Source of the DNA: CADCVT01 sp036389155
Lineage (GTDB): Bacteria; Actinomycetota; Thermoleophilia; Solirubrobacterales; Solirubrobacteraceae
Length of the DNA: 64,000 bases
Direction of reading: 5' to 3'
Assembly: GCA_036389155.1 (NCBI GenBank)
Contig: DASVQN010000020.1
Span: forward strand, 81,888 to 145,887
Shown piece after piece: positions 57,001 through 64,000 of the stretch (position 1 is the stretch's first letter; the number at the start of each line of letters is the position of its first letter). A program made the position numbers and the translations under genes. The notes under the pieces were generated by a model. The model had not been told where the DNA came from. It was given only the letters and a program-made list of their open reading frames with translations, and searched no databases.

Positions 57001-58530
57001 CTAGTAGCCGCGCAGGCCCGGGAACGTCACGTCGCCACGGCCGGTCGCGCGCCCGGCCGCGTTGCGGGCCGTGGTCTGGATGGCCATGTGGAGCACCGCG
57101 TTCTGCGGGTGCTGCAGGAGCCATGTCTCCACCCGGTCGTCGAGCCTCACGACGAGGCGCCGATCGCCGCTGCACGCCCCGACGCCGCGCGAGGCGCGCG
57201 CGGCGACGCGGGGAAGCCCCTCGGCCGCGAGCATGTCGTTCCCTCCGCCGCGCGATCCGTCCGGGCGGACCACCGCGGTGATGACCGCGCGCAGGCTCAC
57301 GCGGGCCGGGACGTCGGAGTCGATGCGGCTCTCCAGGCCCGGCTCGTCGGTGTTGATCTGCACGCGCGCGGCCGCGGTGCGGGCAGCCGCCACCGGCCGC
57401 GCGAGGCGGCTGCGCCCGGTGCCGCCGCGCGCCGCCACGACCACCGTCCGGGACCCCTCGATCGAGTACAGCCCGCGCACCATGAGCCCGACGATCCGCC
57501 CCGACGGCTGCACGGCCATGTCGGAGAGGAAGGTCGAGTTGTCGCCGAAGACCGGCACGGCGAGGCCGCCGCAGCGGCCGAAGCTCCGGTCCAGGCGCCG
57601 GCCGCGCGTGTACCGGCGCACGTAGAACGGGCTCGAGCGGCCATGCCGATCCTCGACGTAGCCGCCGAGCAGTACGTCTCCGTCGGGCTCGACGGCCAGC
57701 GCCTTTGGGACGGCCTCACCGTCATTCCCGCGGACGACGCCGGTCCTGGCGCCGCGCGCGTCGTGCCGGCCGAAGCCGAACGGACCGCACAGCCCGCCGC
57801 CGCGCAGCGCGCACTCGTAGACCGACAAAAGCGCCCCGTCGCCGTACGCGAGGAGAGCGCCGGGCACCCCGCGCCGGTCGTACTGCATCGTGCGCGAGCC
57901 GTCCGCCGCAAAGCGCTCGAGGTCGGTGCCGCTGAAGATGTCGCCCATCTGGTCCTGACCGGCGGCGTGCGTCGACGCCACGAGCAGCCCGCTGCCGCTC
58001 GGCCGCAGCTTCGCGATCGTCCCGGCGGCGTGCGCCCAGGCGGGTTGCGCGACGCCCGCCGCGTCGATGCGCGCGATCGCATTGCGGTCGTGGACGACGT
58101 AGATGACGCCATCCGGCGCCATCGCGACCTTGCCGGGATCCTGCACGGCGCCGAGGTCGACGACGTCGCGCAGCGATCCGTCCGGCCGCACGCGCGCGGC
58201 CACCGCCGAGTCGGCGTCGCGACCGAGGACGGCGACCGAGCCGTCCGCGCCCGCCGCCGCCGCGATGGCCTTCACGCCCGGCACGAGCGCCGCCGTCGTC
58301 CCCCCGTCGCCGAACGCCGGATCCGGGCGCCCGTCGAGGCGCAGCCGCCGCACCACCACGCCGTCGGCGACGAAGACGCCGCGCCCGTCGGGCGTCAGCG
58401 CGCCCGGCCCGTTCGCGGGAGCGAACGCCATCCCGACCCCTCGGTTGTACGTCCGGTCCAGTCCGTCGGCGGCGAGGGCGGGGGAGGCGATCGCGAGGAA
58501 CGCTGCGAGCGCACCGAGTGAGAGGCGCAT
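57001..58530 (-). CDS. Secreted beta-propeller-like repeat protein
   Basis: The 509-residue protein begins with a signal peptide (LSLGALAAFLAIASPALA). The body consists of about eight short repeats with phrases such as LRLDGRPDPAFGDGG and RVRPDGSLRDVV, which are delta-60-type repeat units, and blades such as ALAVEPDGDVLLGGYVEDRHG. Repeats of this kind form propellers or open sheets exposed on the surface. A C-terminal domain of about 120 residues ends FPGLRGY. It lies next to another repeat protein on the same strand. No enzymatic residues are apparent. Confidence 0.72.
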   Translation of the reverse strand: MRLSLGALAAFLAIASPALAADGLDRTYNRGVGMAFAPANGPGALTPDGRGVFVADGVVVRRLRLDGRPDPAFGDGGTTAALVPGVKAIAAAAGADGSVAVLGRDADSAVAARVRPDGSLRDVVDLGAVQDPGKVAMAPDGVIYVVHDRNAIARIDAAGVAQPAWAHAAGTIAKLRPSGSGLLVASTHAAGQDQMGDIFSGTDLERFAADGSRTMQYDRRGVPGALLAYGDGALLSVYECALRGGGLCGPFGFGRHDARGARTGVVRGNDGEAVPKALAVEPDGDVLLGGYVEDRHGRSSPFYVRRYTRGRRLDRSFGRCGGLAVPVFGDNSTFLSDMAVQPSGRIVGLMVRGLYSIEGSRTVVVAARGGTGRSRLARPVAAARTAAARVQINTDEPGLESRIDSDVPARVSLRAVITAVVRPDGSRGGGNDMLAAEGLPRVAARASRGVGACSGDRRLVVRLDDRVETWLLQHPQNAVLHMAIQTTARNAAGRATGRGDVTFPGLRGY

Positions 58531-58593
58531 GCAGAGGAAACGCCCGACCCGCAGTCATGTTGCGAACAAGGGCTCCGCCGGGCGTGGACCGAG

Positions 58594-61182
58594 CTAGCGG
58601 ACCGCGATCGCGCGCGTCGCGACGCGGCTGCCGTCGGCGTCGACGCTGAGGACCAGCGCGGGCGGCAGACGACGCCGGTGGACGCGCAGGCGGAGCACGC
58701 GGATCGCCGACGGCCACAGCAGCACGCGCGCGGACGCCAGCGTCCTGCCGCCCGCCCGCAGCCGCACCACGTACGTCGCGCTGCGATCGGCCTTGAGCGT
58801 CACCCGCAGGCCGCGGAAGCGGAGGGCTCGGCGGCCGATGCGGCCCGCGACGGTGACGAGGGTGCCGCGGGCCGGGAAGGCGGCCGGAACGTTGCCGATC
58901 GGGCCGCCCGTGCCTGCCGTCCCGCCACCGGACGGTGAGCCGCTCCCGTCGTCTCCTCCGGAGGACACCCCGCCGGCGTCGCCGCCACCGCCTGACGGTC
59001 CGGCGTGCGCGCCGTCGTCGTCGCCGCCGCCGCCCTCGTCCGGTCCCGTCGGCGTCCCGGCGTCGTACCTCGCGAAGATGTGGTGATCGGAGGTGTACGT
59101 GTCGTACTCGCCCTCGGTGAGCACCTTCCCGCCCGGCATCAGCTTGACGTGCAACCACCGGCCGCCCGCGCCCGCCGGCGTGACGATCTTCCCGTCGCCT
59201 CCGAAGGCCTGGTCGACGGCGCCATCCTCGGTCAGGCCGACGAGCGCGGGCCCGGAGCCGATGCCCGGCTCGGCGCCGCTGCCCGCGACGACGAGCCGGC
59301 CGTCGGAGCGCACGGCTACGTCCTTCGCCTCGCCCTCGAGCGGAACGAACCCGCCGTCGCCGAACAACGGGTCGGGCGCGCCGCTCTCGAGGAGGCGCGC
59401 GACGCCGTAGCCGTCTCCAGATCCCGCCGCGAGCACCACCTTCCCATCCGGCTGCAGCGTCAACGAGCGCGTGATCCCGTGCCCCGTCTCGACGATCCCG
59501 CCATCGCCCCACGAGTCGTCGAGCCCACCCGACGGCGTGAGCCGCGCGACCCGGCCGTTCGAGCCGAACAGGATGCCGCCGCCCGGCAACCACACCGCGG
59601 CGCTCGGCGGGCCGCCGAGGTCGTCGCGATACGACCGCCAGCCGCCGTCGCCGAACGAGGTGACGAGCTCGCCGCCGGCCGTCAACCGAGCGACCTTCCA
59701 GTTCCCGTTGCCGTTCGTCGCCAGCACGGTCAGCGTGTCCGATGCGTCGGCGAGCACGATCCCGCCGCCCGCCGACGAGTCGAGAAGGCGCAGGACGCCA
59801 TCGTCCCCGAAGCTCGTCATCACATGGCCCGCCGCGTCGAAGCGGGCGAGCAGCAGCGCCGGCTGGGAGCCCGGCGTGTCCGAGAGAAGCGCTGCGGCCA
59901 CGTATCCGCCGTCGCTCAGCCTCGCGAGCCCGCGCGGCATCGCCCGCGCGTCGGGCAGGGCCACCCGCGCGACGCCGTGTTCGCCGAAGCTCTCGTCGGG
60001 CCGACCGTCGGGCGCGATGCGCCGGACGCCGAAGCCGGGCTGGCCGTCGCGGTACGCGATGACCGTCGCCGCGGCCCGTCCCTGCGCGTCCGCGGCGAAG
60101 CCCGTCGGCGTCTCGAGGTAGGAGAAGTCGGTGGAGTAGAGGTTCTCCGTGTAGGAGAGGCCGCCGCGGCCGAAGCTCGTGTCGAGTCCGGCGCACGCCT
60201 CGTTGCTGCCCTCGGGCACCGACGGGAGGACGGGCGCCGGCAGGAGCTGCGAGGACGGGAGCCTCCACACCTTGCCGGGCACCGGATCGGCGACGAGAGC
60301 GCCGCCGAGCGGATCCATGCTGATGCCCGCCGGCGCCTGGACGCCCTCCTCGACCGTCGTCACCCCGGACGCCCCCAGCCCGCGGATCCGGCCGTTGTGG
60401 TGGTCGCCGAGCAGCGCGGCGTACTCCGGATCGGCGGCGCCACCGCCCCCCGCGACGCCGCGGACGTCGTCGAACTGCGCGAGCAGCGGGTTCGCGTCGT
60501 CGTGCAGCCCGTCGTCGCCCGTGCCGGCGAGCACGGTCCAGCCGGACCCGTCGGCCTCGACGCCGTAGAGGCGCGAGTCGCGGCCGCCGCTCACGGCGAG
60601 GCGGCCGTCGGCGAGGACGTCGAGGTCCTGCGCATCGAAGAGCGACCCGAGGTACGAGGTGAGGCCGTCGGGCGACACCGTGAACAACGGTGTGTCGCGC
60701 CACTCGCCGACGAGCACCATCCCGCCGTCCCCGGTGTGCAGGACGGCTCGGATCGCCTCGAAGTGCAGCATCCTCGCCGGGCACTTCCACGGCATCACGC
60801 CGCCACCGGCCACCGTGGTGATCGTGCCATCCGGTGCGACGCGCCGCACGACGCCGTTCGCGCCATCCGCGACGAGGAAGCCGCCGCCCGGCAGCGCGCT
60901 GACACCCCGCGGGTGGTTGAGCTTCGCGGCGGTCGCCGGTCCGCCGTCACCCGACAGCCCGGGCTGGCCGGTGCCGGCGACGGTGCTGACCGAGCCGTCC
61001 GGTGCGATGCGCCGGATGCGGTTGGCGCCCGCCTCGGCGACGAGCACTCCGCCCGCGCTGTCGCGGACGGCATCGACCGGCTCGGCGAGACCCTCGGCCA
61101 CGACCGTGGGCGCCACGGCGACCGCACTTGCCGGGGCAAGGAGGGCCACCACGATCGTCATCCCTGCGATCAGGCACCGCAT
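58594..61182 (-). CDS. Large secreted NHL/delta-60 repeat protein
   Basis: The 862-residue protein has a signal peptide (TIVVALLAPASAVAVA). Residues 30-330 contain NHL-type repeats such as NRIRRIAPDGSVSTVAGTG, LNHPRGVSALPGGGFLVADG and VVRRVAPDGTITTVAGGG. Residues 330-720 contain delta-60-type repeats: DGRPDESFGEHGVARV, RFDAAGHVMTSFGDDGVLRL, TAGGELVTSFGDGGW and LESGAPDPLFGDGGF. A Gly/Ser/Asp-rich linker (720-770) leads to a C-terminal beta domain. It is probably a surface or extracellular propeller protein. It shares repeat style and orientation with the gene at 57001. Confidence 0.78.
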   Translation of the reverse strand: MRCLIAGMTIVVALLAPASAVAVAPTVVAEGLAEPVDAVRDSAGGVLVAEAGANRIRRIAPDGSVSTVAGTGQPGLSGDGGPATAAKLNHPRGVSALPGGGFLVADGANGVVRRVAPDGTITTVAGGGVMPWKCPARMLHFEAIRAVLHTGDGGMVLVGEWRDTPLFTVSPDGLTSYLGSLFDAQDLDVLADGRLAVSGGRDSRLYGVEADGSGWTVLAGTGDDGLHDDANPLLAQFDDVRGVAGGGGAADPEYAALLGDHHNGRIRGLGASGVTTVEEGVQAPAGISMDPLGGALVADPVPGKVWRLPSSQLLPAPVLPSVPEGSNEACAGLDTSFGRGGLSYTENLYSTDFSYLETPTGFAADAQGRAAATVIAYRDGQPGFGVRRIAPDGRPDESFGEHGVARVALPDARAMPRGLARLSDGGYVAAALLSDTPGSQPALLLARFDAAGHVMTSFGDDGVLRLLDSSAGGGIVLADASDTLTVLATNGNGNWKVARLTAGGELVTSFGDGGWRSYRDDLGGPPSAAVWLPGGGILFGSNGRVARLTPSGGLDDSWGDGGIVETGHGITRSLTLQPDGKVVLAAGSGDGYGVARLLESGAPDPLFGDGGFVPLEGEAKDVAVRSDGRLVVAGSGAEPGIGSGPALVGLTEDGAVDQAFGGDGKIVTPAGAGGRWLHVKLMPGGKVLTEGEYDTYTSDHHIFARYDAGTPTGPDEGGGGDDDGAHAGPSGGGGDAGGVSSGGDDGSGSPSGGGTAGTGGPIGNVPAAFPARGTLVTVAGRIGRRALRFRGLRVTLKADRSATYVVRLRAGGRTLASARVLLWPSAIRVLRLRVHRRRLPPALVLSVDADGSRVATRAIAVR

Positions 61183-61262
61183 CTCCTGTCGAACGGTATT
61201 GGCTCTCCCAGCGGCGTGCGCCGGTCGCTGCGGCGCCGGCCGGAACTCAACCTCCCGCGCCT

Positions 61263-61287
61263 GTATGCGATAACATACGGATGTATG
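61263..61287 (+). promoter_or_regulatory. Three alternating half-sites at the XRE regulator start
   Basis: GTATG at 61263, CATAC at 61274 and GTATG at 61283 form two overlapping inverted repeats with spacers of six and four bases. They surround TAACAT at 61271-61276, a probable -10 box ending eight bases before the ATG at 61285. The site fits autoregulation by the XRE protein. Confidence 0.5.
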
Positions 61288-61869
61288 GCGACCGCAGTCC
61301 CAGACGTTCCGACGATCGGGCCGCGCCTGAAGGCGCTCCGCGAGGGGATGGACCTGTCCCTGCGCGACCTCGCCGAGCGCTCCGGCGTCAGCGCGCCGAT
61401 GCTCAGCCAGGTCGAGCGCGGCGAGACGAGCCCGACGCTCGCCGTTGCGGGCCGGATAGCGGCCGGCCTGGACCTGTCGTTGAGCCAGCTCCTACGCCTC
61501 GACGAGGGGCCGCCGGTCTCGGTCGTCCGCGCCGGCGACATCAAGCCGAGCCGCGAGCGCAGCGGCCACCGGACCGAGGTCCTCACGCCCGCCCTCCCCG
61601 GCCAGCGCGCCGAGCTCAGCCGCCACACGCTCGACACCGGCGCGGCCACCGGCGATCCCCAGGACCCGCCGCTGCACGAGCCCGGCGCCCGCGAGATCGC
61701 GCACGTCGAGTCCGGGACCGTCGCCCTGTGCATCGACGACGAGCGCCACGAGCTGCACCGCGGCGACACCGTCACGTTCGACGCCGACCTTCCCCATCAC
61801 TTCGAGAACCCCGGCCCCGGCACGGCGACCTTCCTCGCCGTCGTCGCCGCCGGCCTGAGGAGGAGCTAG
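61285..61869 (+). CDS. XRE-family transcriptional regulator with cupin sensor domain
   Basis: The 194-residue protein has an N-terminal helix-turn-helix (LKALREGMDLSLRDLAERSGVSAPMLSQVERGETSPT, summarised by LRDLAERSGVS and LSQVERGETSPTL). A C-terminal cupin domain has REIAHVESGTVALCIDD, HELHRGDTVTFDADLPHHFENPGPG and ATFLAVVAAG; the His residues may bind a metal or ligand. It starts at ATG 61285 after a set of half-sites and ends three bases before leuC, so the two are very probably cotranscribed. PuuR is a well-known member of the XRE-cupin group, but the target here may be the leuCD operon. Confidence 0.82.
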   Translation: MATAVPDVPTIGPRLKALREGMDLSLRDLAERSGVSAPMLSQVERGETSPTLAVAGRIAAGLDLSLSQLLRLDEGPPVSVVRAGDIKPSRERSGHRTEVLTPALPGQRAELSRHTLDTGAATGDPQDPPLHEPGAREIAHVESGTVALCIDDERHELHRGDTVTFDADLPHHFENPGPGTATFLAVVAAGLRRS

Positions 61870-61872
61870 CCA

Positions 61873-63216
61873 GTGCCGAAGACGCTGTTCGACCGGATCT
61901 GGGAGGCGCACGAGGTCGCGCCAGGCTTGATCTACATCGACCTGCACCTCGTCCACGAGGTCACGAGCCCGCAGGCGTTCGACGGGCTGCGGCTGAGCGG
62001 CCGGCGCGTGCGCCGCCCCGACCGCACGCTCGCCACCGCCGACCACAACACGCCGACCGACGGAACGGCGACCGCCGCGCTCATCCGCGACCAGCTCAGC
62101 CGCGTCCAGGTCGAGACGCTGGAGCGCAATTGCGAGGAGTTCGGGGTTCCCGTCTACTCGCTCGGCAGCGATCGGCAGGGCATCGTCCACGTCATCGGGC
62201 CCGAGCTCGGCGTGACCCAGCCCGGGATGACGATCGTCTGCGGCGACTCGCACACCGCGACGCACGGCGCGTTCGGCGCGCTCGCCTTCGGGATCGGCAC
62301 GAGCGAGGTCGAGCATGTGCTCGCCACGCAGACGCTCGGCCAGAACAAGCCGAAGTCCATGCGCATCCTCTACACGGGCGACCTCGGCGCGGGCGTCACC
62401 GCCAAGGACCTCATACTCGGCACGATCGGCCAGATGGGCGTCGGTGGGGCGACCGGGCACGTCGTCGAGTACGCGGGCGGGGCGGTCGAGGCGCTGTCGA
62501 TGGAGGGCCGGATGACGGTCTGCAACATGACGATCGAGGGCGGCGGGCGCGCGGGGATGATCGCGCCCGACGAGACGACGCTGGAGTGGCTGCGCGAGCG
62601 CGGCGTCGAGGTCGACCCGGCGTGGAGCGAGCTGCGCACCGACGACGGCGCGACGTTCGACCGCGAGATCACCGTCGACGCGAGCGCGCTGAGCCCGCAG
62701 GTCACCTGGGGAACGACACCGGAGATGGTCGTCGGGGTCACCGACGCGGTCCCCGAGCCGCGCACGGCGGGCGACGAGCGCGCGCTCGAGTACATGGCGC
62801 TGCGGCCCGGCACGCCGATGACCGACATCCGCCTGGACCGCGTCTTCATCGGCTCGTGCACGAACAGCCGCATCGGCGACCTGCGCGCGGCGGCGTCGAT
62901 GATCGACGGCCGGCGCGTCTCGGACGGCGTCGTGGCGATGGTCGTCCCCGGCTCGCAGCAGGTCAAGGCGCAGGCCGAGGCCGAGGGGCTGGACGAGGTC
63001 TTCCGCTCGGCGGGGTTCGACTGGCGCGCGGCCGGCTGCTCGATGTGCCTGGGGATGAACCCCGACGTCGCGGCGCCAGGCGAGCGCGTCGCCTCGACCT
63101 CGAACCGCAACTTCGAGGGGCGACAGGGCCGCGGGGCCCGAAGCCACCTGGTCTCCCCCCAGATGGCGGCCGCGGCGGCCATCGAGGGTCACTTCGTCGA
63201 CATCAGGGAGTGGTGA
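61873..63216 (+). CDS. leuC: 3-isopropylmalate dehydratase large subunit
   Basis: LeuC with LeuD isomerises 2- to 3-isopropylmalate with a 4Fe-4S cluster. The 447-residue protein shows YIDLHLVHEVTSPQAFDGLR, TADHNTPTD, IVCGDSHTATHGAFGALAFGIGTSEVEHVLATQTL (motif GDSHTATHGAFG), FIGSCTNSRIGDL and AGCSMCLGMNPD, the last three holding cluster cysteines. EGRMTVCNMTIEGGGRAGMIAPD is also conserved. AGGAG before the GTG at 61873 is the ribosome site. The next gene, leuD, starts with a four-base overlap (GTGA). Confidence 0.94.
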   Translation: MPKTLFDRIWEAHEVAPGLIYIDLHLVHEVTSPQAFDGLRLSGRRVRRPDRTLATADHNTPTDGTATAALIRDQLSRVQVETLERNCEEFGVPVYSLGSDRQGIVHVIGPELGVTQPGMTIVCGDSHTATHGAFGALAFGIGTSEVEHVLATQTLGQNKPKSMRILYTGDLGAGVTAKDLILGTIGQMGVGGATGHVVEYAGGAVEALSMEGRMTVCNMTIEGGGRAGMIAPDETTLEWLRERGVEVDPAWSELRTDDGATFDREITVDASALSPQVTWGTTPEMVVGVTDAVPEPRTAGDERALEYMALRPGTPMTDIRLDRVFIGSCTNSRIGDLRAAASMIDGRRVSDGVVAMVVPGSQQVKAQAEAEGLDEVFRSAGFDWRAAGCSMCLGMNPDVAAPGERVASTSNRNFEGRQGRGARSHLVSPQMAAAAAIEGHFVDIREW

Positions 63217-64000
63217 CCGCAGTGCCCGAGCCCGTTCGCATCATCGACGGAGCGGTCACCGACTTACCGCGAAACGACGTCGACACCGACCAGATCATCC
63301 CCGCGCGCTACATGAAGCGGGTGGAGCGGACGGGCTTCGGCGAGTTCTGCTTCCACGAGTGGCGCCAGCAGGGGCTCGACCTGCCGAAGAACCCGATCCT
63401 CGTAGCGGGCGAGAACTTCGGCTGCGGCTCGTCGCGCGAGCACGCGCCGTGGGCGCTGCTCGACTTCGGGATCCAATGCGTGATCGCGCCCTCGTTCGCC
63501 GACATCTTCCACGGCAACTGCTTCAAGAACGGCATGCTGCCGGTCCGCCTCACGGCCGCGGAGGTCGATGCGCTCGGCCTGCTGGAGGGTGAGCGCGATG
63601 TCGTCCAGGCCGTTGAGCAGGCGGTGCTTGATCTCGGGATCGATGTCGAAGGGAAACTCGTCGACGGTCTGGGCGTCGAGGTCGATCCGCGCCTCCCCCC
63701 GCTCGGCGATCGCGCGGCACTGCTCGGCGGGCAGCTCGATCGGCAGCAGCCCGTTCTTCGTGCAGTTGTTGCGGAAGATGTCGGCGAAGCTGCGCGCGAT
63801 GATCGCCTGGAAGCCGTAGTCCTTCAGCGCCCACGGCGCGTGCTCGCGGCTCGAGCCGCAGCCGAAGTTCTCGCCGGTGACGAGGATCGGGTTGCTCGGC
63901 AGCTCCAGGCCGTTCGCGCGCCACTCGTGGAAGCAGTACTCGCCGAAGCCGGTCCGCTCGACGCGCTTCATGTACCGCGCCGGGATGATCTGGTCGGTGT
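63213..64000 (+). CDS. leuD: 3-isopropylmalate dehydratase small subunit, truncated and fused to antisense leuD-like sequence
   Basis: The first 121 residues are a good LeuD: DVDTDQIIPARYMKRVERTGFGEFCFHEW, then ENFGCGSSREHAPWALLDFG, IAPSFADIFHGNCFKNGMLPV and the beginning of the next strand, LTAAEVDAL. From about 63575 the text is no longer LeuD. The frame stays open to the end of the window, but its bases are the reverse complement of a second leuD C-terminal half. The GTG overlaps leuC by four bases, so this is the leuC partner. As written it lacks the C-terminal part. A rearrangement or assembly join is likely; the intact gene would be about 200 residues. Confidence 0.75.
   Translation, partial: MTAVPEPVRIIDGAVTDLPRNDVDTDQIIPARYMKRVERTGFGEFCFHEWRQQGLDLPKNPILVAGENFGCGSSREHAPWALLDFGIQCVIAPSFADIFHGNCFKNGMLPVRLTAAEVDALGLLEGERDVVQAVEQAVLDLGIDVEGKLVDGLGVEVDPRLPPLGDRAALLGGQLDRQQPVLRAVVAEDVGEAARDDRLEAVVLQRPRRVLAARAAAEVLAGDEDRVARQLQAVRAPLVEAVLAEAGPLDALHVPRRDDLVG
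63264..64000 (-). CDS. Second leuD-like gene, partial, reading inward from the right edge
   Basis: On the minus strand the LeuD text enters from the right edge: TDQIIPARYMKRVERTGFGEYCFHEW, ENFGCGSSREHAPWALKDYG, ARSFADIFRNNCTKNGLLP and the C-terminal DIDPEIKHRLLNGLDDIALTLQQAERID. The last recognisable residues end near 63564, after which the frame runs on to a stop at 63264 as the antisense of the first leuD. It is clearly similar to the + strand copy but with many substitutions (for example FCFHEW/YCFHEW, LLDFGIQCVI/LKDYGFQAII), so it is a distinct gene and not an exact inverted copy. The start lies outside the window. Confidence 0.7.
   Translation of the reverse strand, partial: TDQIIPARYMKRVERTGFGEYCFHEWRANGLELPSNPILVTGENFGCGSSREHAPWALKDYGFQAIIARSFADIFRNNCTKNGLLPIELPAEQCRAIAERGEARIDLDAQTVDEFPFDIDPEIKHRLLNGLDDIALTLQQAERIDLRGREADRQHAVLEAVAVEDVGERGRDHALDPEVEQRPRRVLARRAAAEVLARYEDRVLRQVEPLLAPLVEAELAEARPLHPLHVARGDDLVGVDVVSR

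Noticed and set aside
59005..61869. 954-codon open frame on the + strand
   Set aside because: Its end is the XRE-cupin regulator; the rest is antisense of the secreted NHL-repeat gene, which has the signal peptide and clear repeats.
1..64000. CRISPR arrays, tRNA, rRNA, transposases, phage genes, origins
   Set aside because: I looked for direct repeats with spacers, cloverleaf-like GC stems, DDE or integrase motifs and found none; the only tandem repeats are in-frame coding repeats.
63213..64000. Simple perfect palindrome or repeat of leuD
   Set aside because: The two facing copies differ at many positions, so the structure is two distinct leuD sequences joined tail to tail and not an exact inverted duplication.

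Overview
The window is very GC-rich, densely packed chromosomal DNA. No tRNA, rRNA, CRISPR array, insertion sequence or phage gene was seen, and no gap exceeds about 140 bases. Gene content (classical menaquinone genes, TetR regulators, a ferritin-like protein coupled to TatA, secreted repeat proteins, many GTG starts and probable leaderless promoters) points to an actinomycete-type bacterium. Solirubrobacterales/Thermoleophilia is my best guess, but that is inference from style and not proof.

Layout. 1-1.65 kb: two uncharacterised genes. 1.7-3.1 kb: isochorismate synthase. 3.2-8.8 kb: a lasso-peptide (RiPP) cluster with a GT2 glycosyltransferase, a PqqD-like leader-binding protein, a B2 leader protease, an antisense second GT2, a 47-residue precursor ending in Ser, an asparagine-synthetase-like cyclase and an HPr-kinase-like serine kinase. 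8.8-10.4 kb: zinc alcohol dehydrogenase and divergent TetR sharing an operator. 10.4-16.7 kb: menD, menH, menC, menA, menB and menE. 16.8-18.2 kb: thioredoxin-fold isomerase-like protein and methyltransferase. 18.2-21.9 kb: ilvC-serC-serA. 21.9-23.6 kb: hydrolase and divergent TetR. 23.7-25.1 kb: a secreted protein. 25.1-28.5 kb: carboxylate-amine ligase, circularly permuted ATP-grasp ligase and class I amidotransferase. 28.5-34.3 kb: GH13 glucosidase and a complete sugar ABC importer. 34.3-37.6 kb: a frameshifted membrane gene, a hydrolase lacking its nucleophile, a TetR and a ParB-like protein. 37.7-38.6 kb: ferritin-like protein and TatA.

38.6-46.2 kb: polyamine importer potA-D-B-C with an amidotransferase, beside a methylmalonate-semialdehyde-type dehydrogenase and an amine-oxidase-like flavoprotein. 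46.3-47.9 kb: leuA behind a Leu-rich leader peptide. 47.9-49.2 kb: flavin-fold oxidase, a tiny membrane protein and an RNA methylase. 49.3-56 kb: GMC oxidoreductase with a Tat-exported partner, a ThuA-like protein, an ornithine-type aminotransferase and a small membrane/lipoprotein operon. 56-61.2 kb: patatin and two secreted repeat proteins. 61.3-64 kb: XRE-cupin regulator, leuC and an abnormal leuD region in which two different leuD halves face each other.

Functionally, three themes recur: menaquinone synthesis (lacking only a clear menG), branched-chain and serine amino-acid synthesis (ilvC, serC, serA, leuA, leuC, leuD), and amine/sugar uptake with matching catabolic enzymes. The most novel element is the lasso cluster. 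It combines the paeninodin-type arrangement (kinase plus a precursor with a C-terminal Ser) with two glycosyltransferases and has no visible exporter. The right edge deserves scrutiny as either a rearrangement or an assembly chimera.
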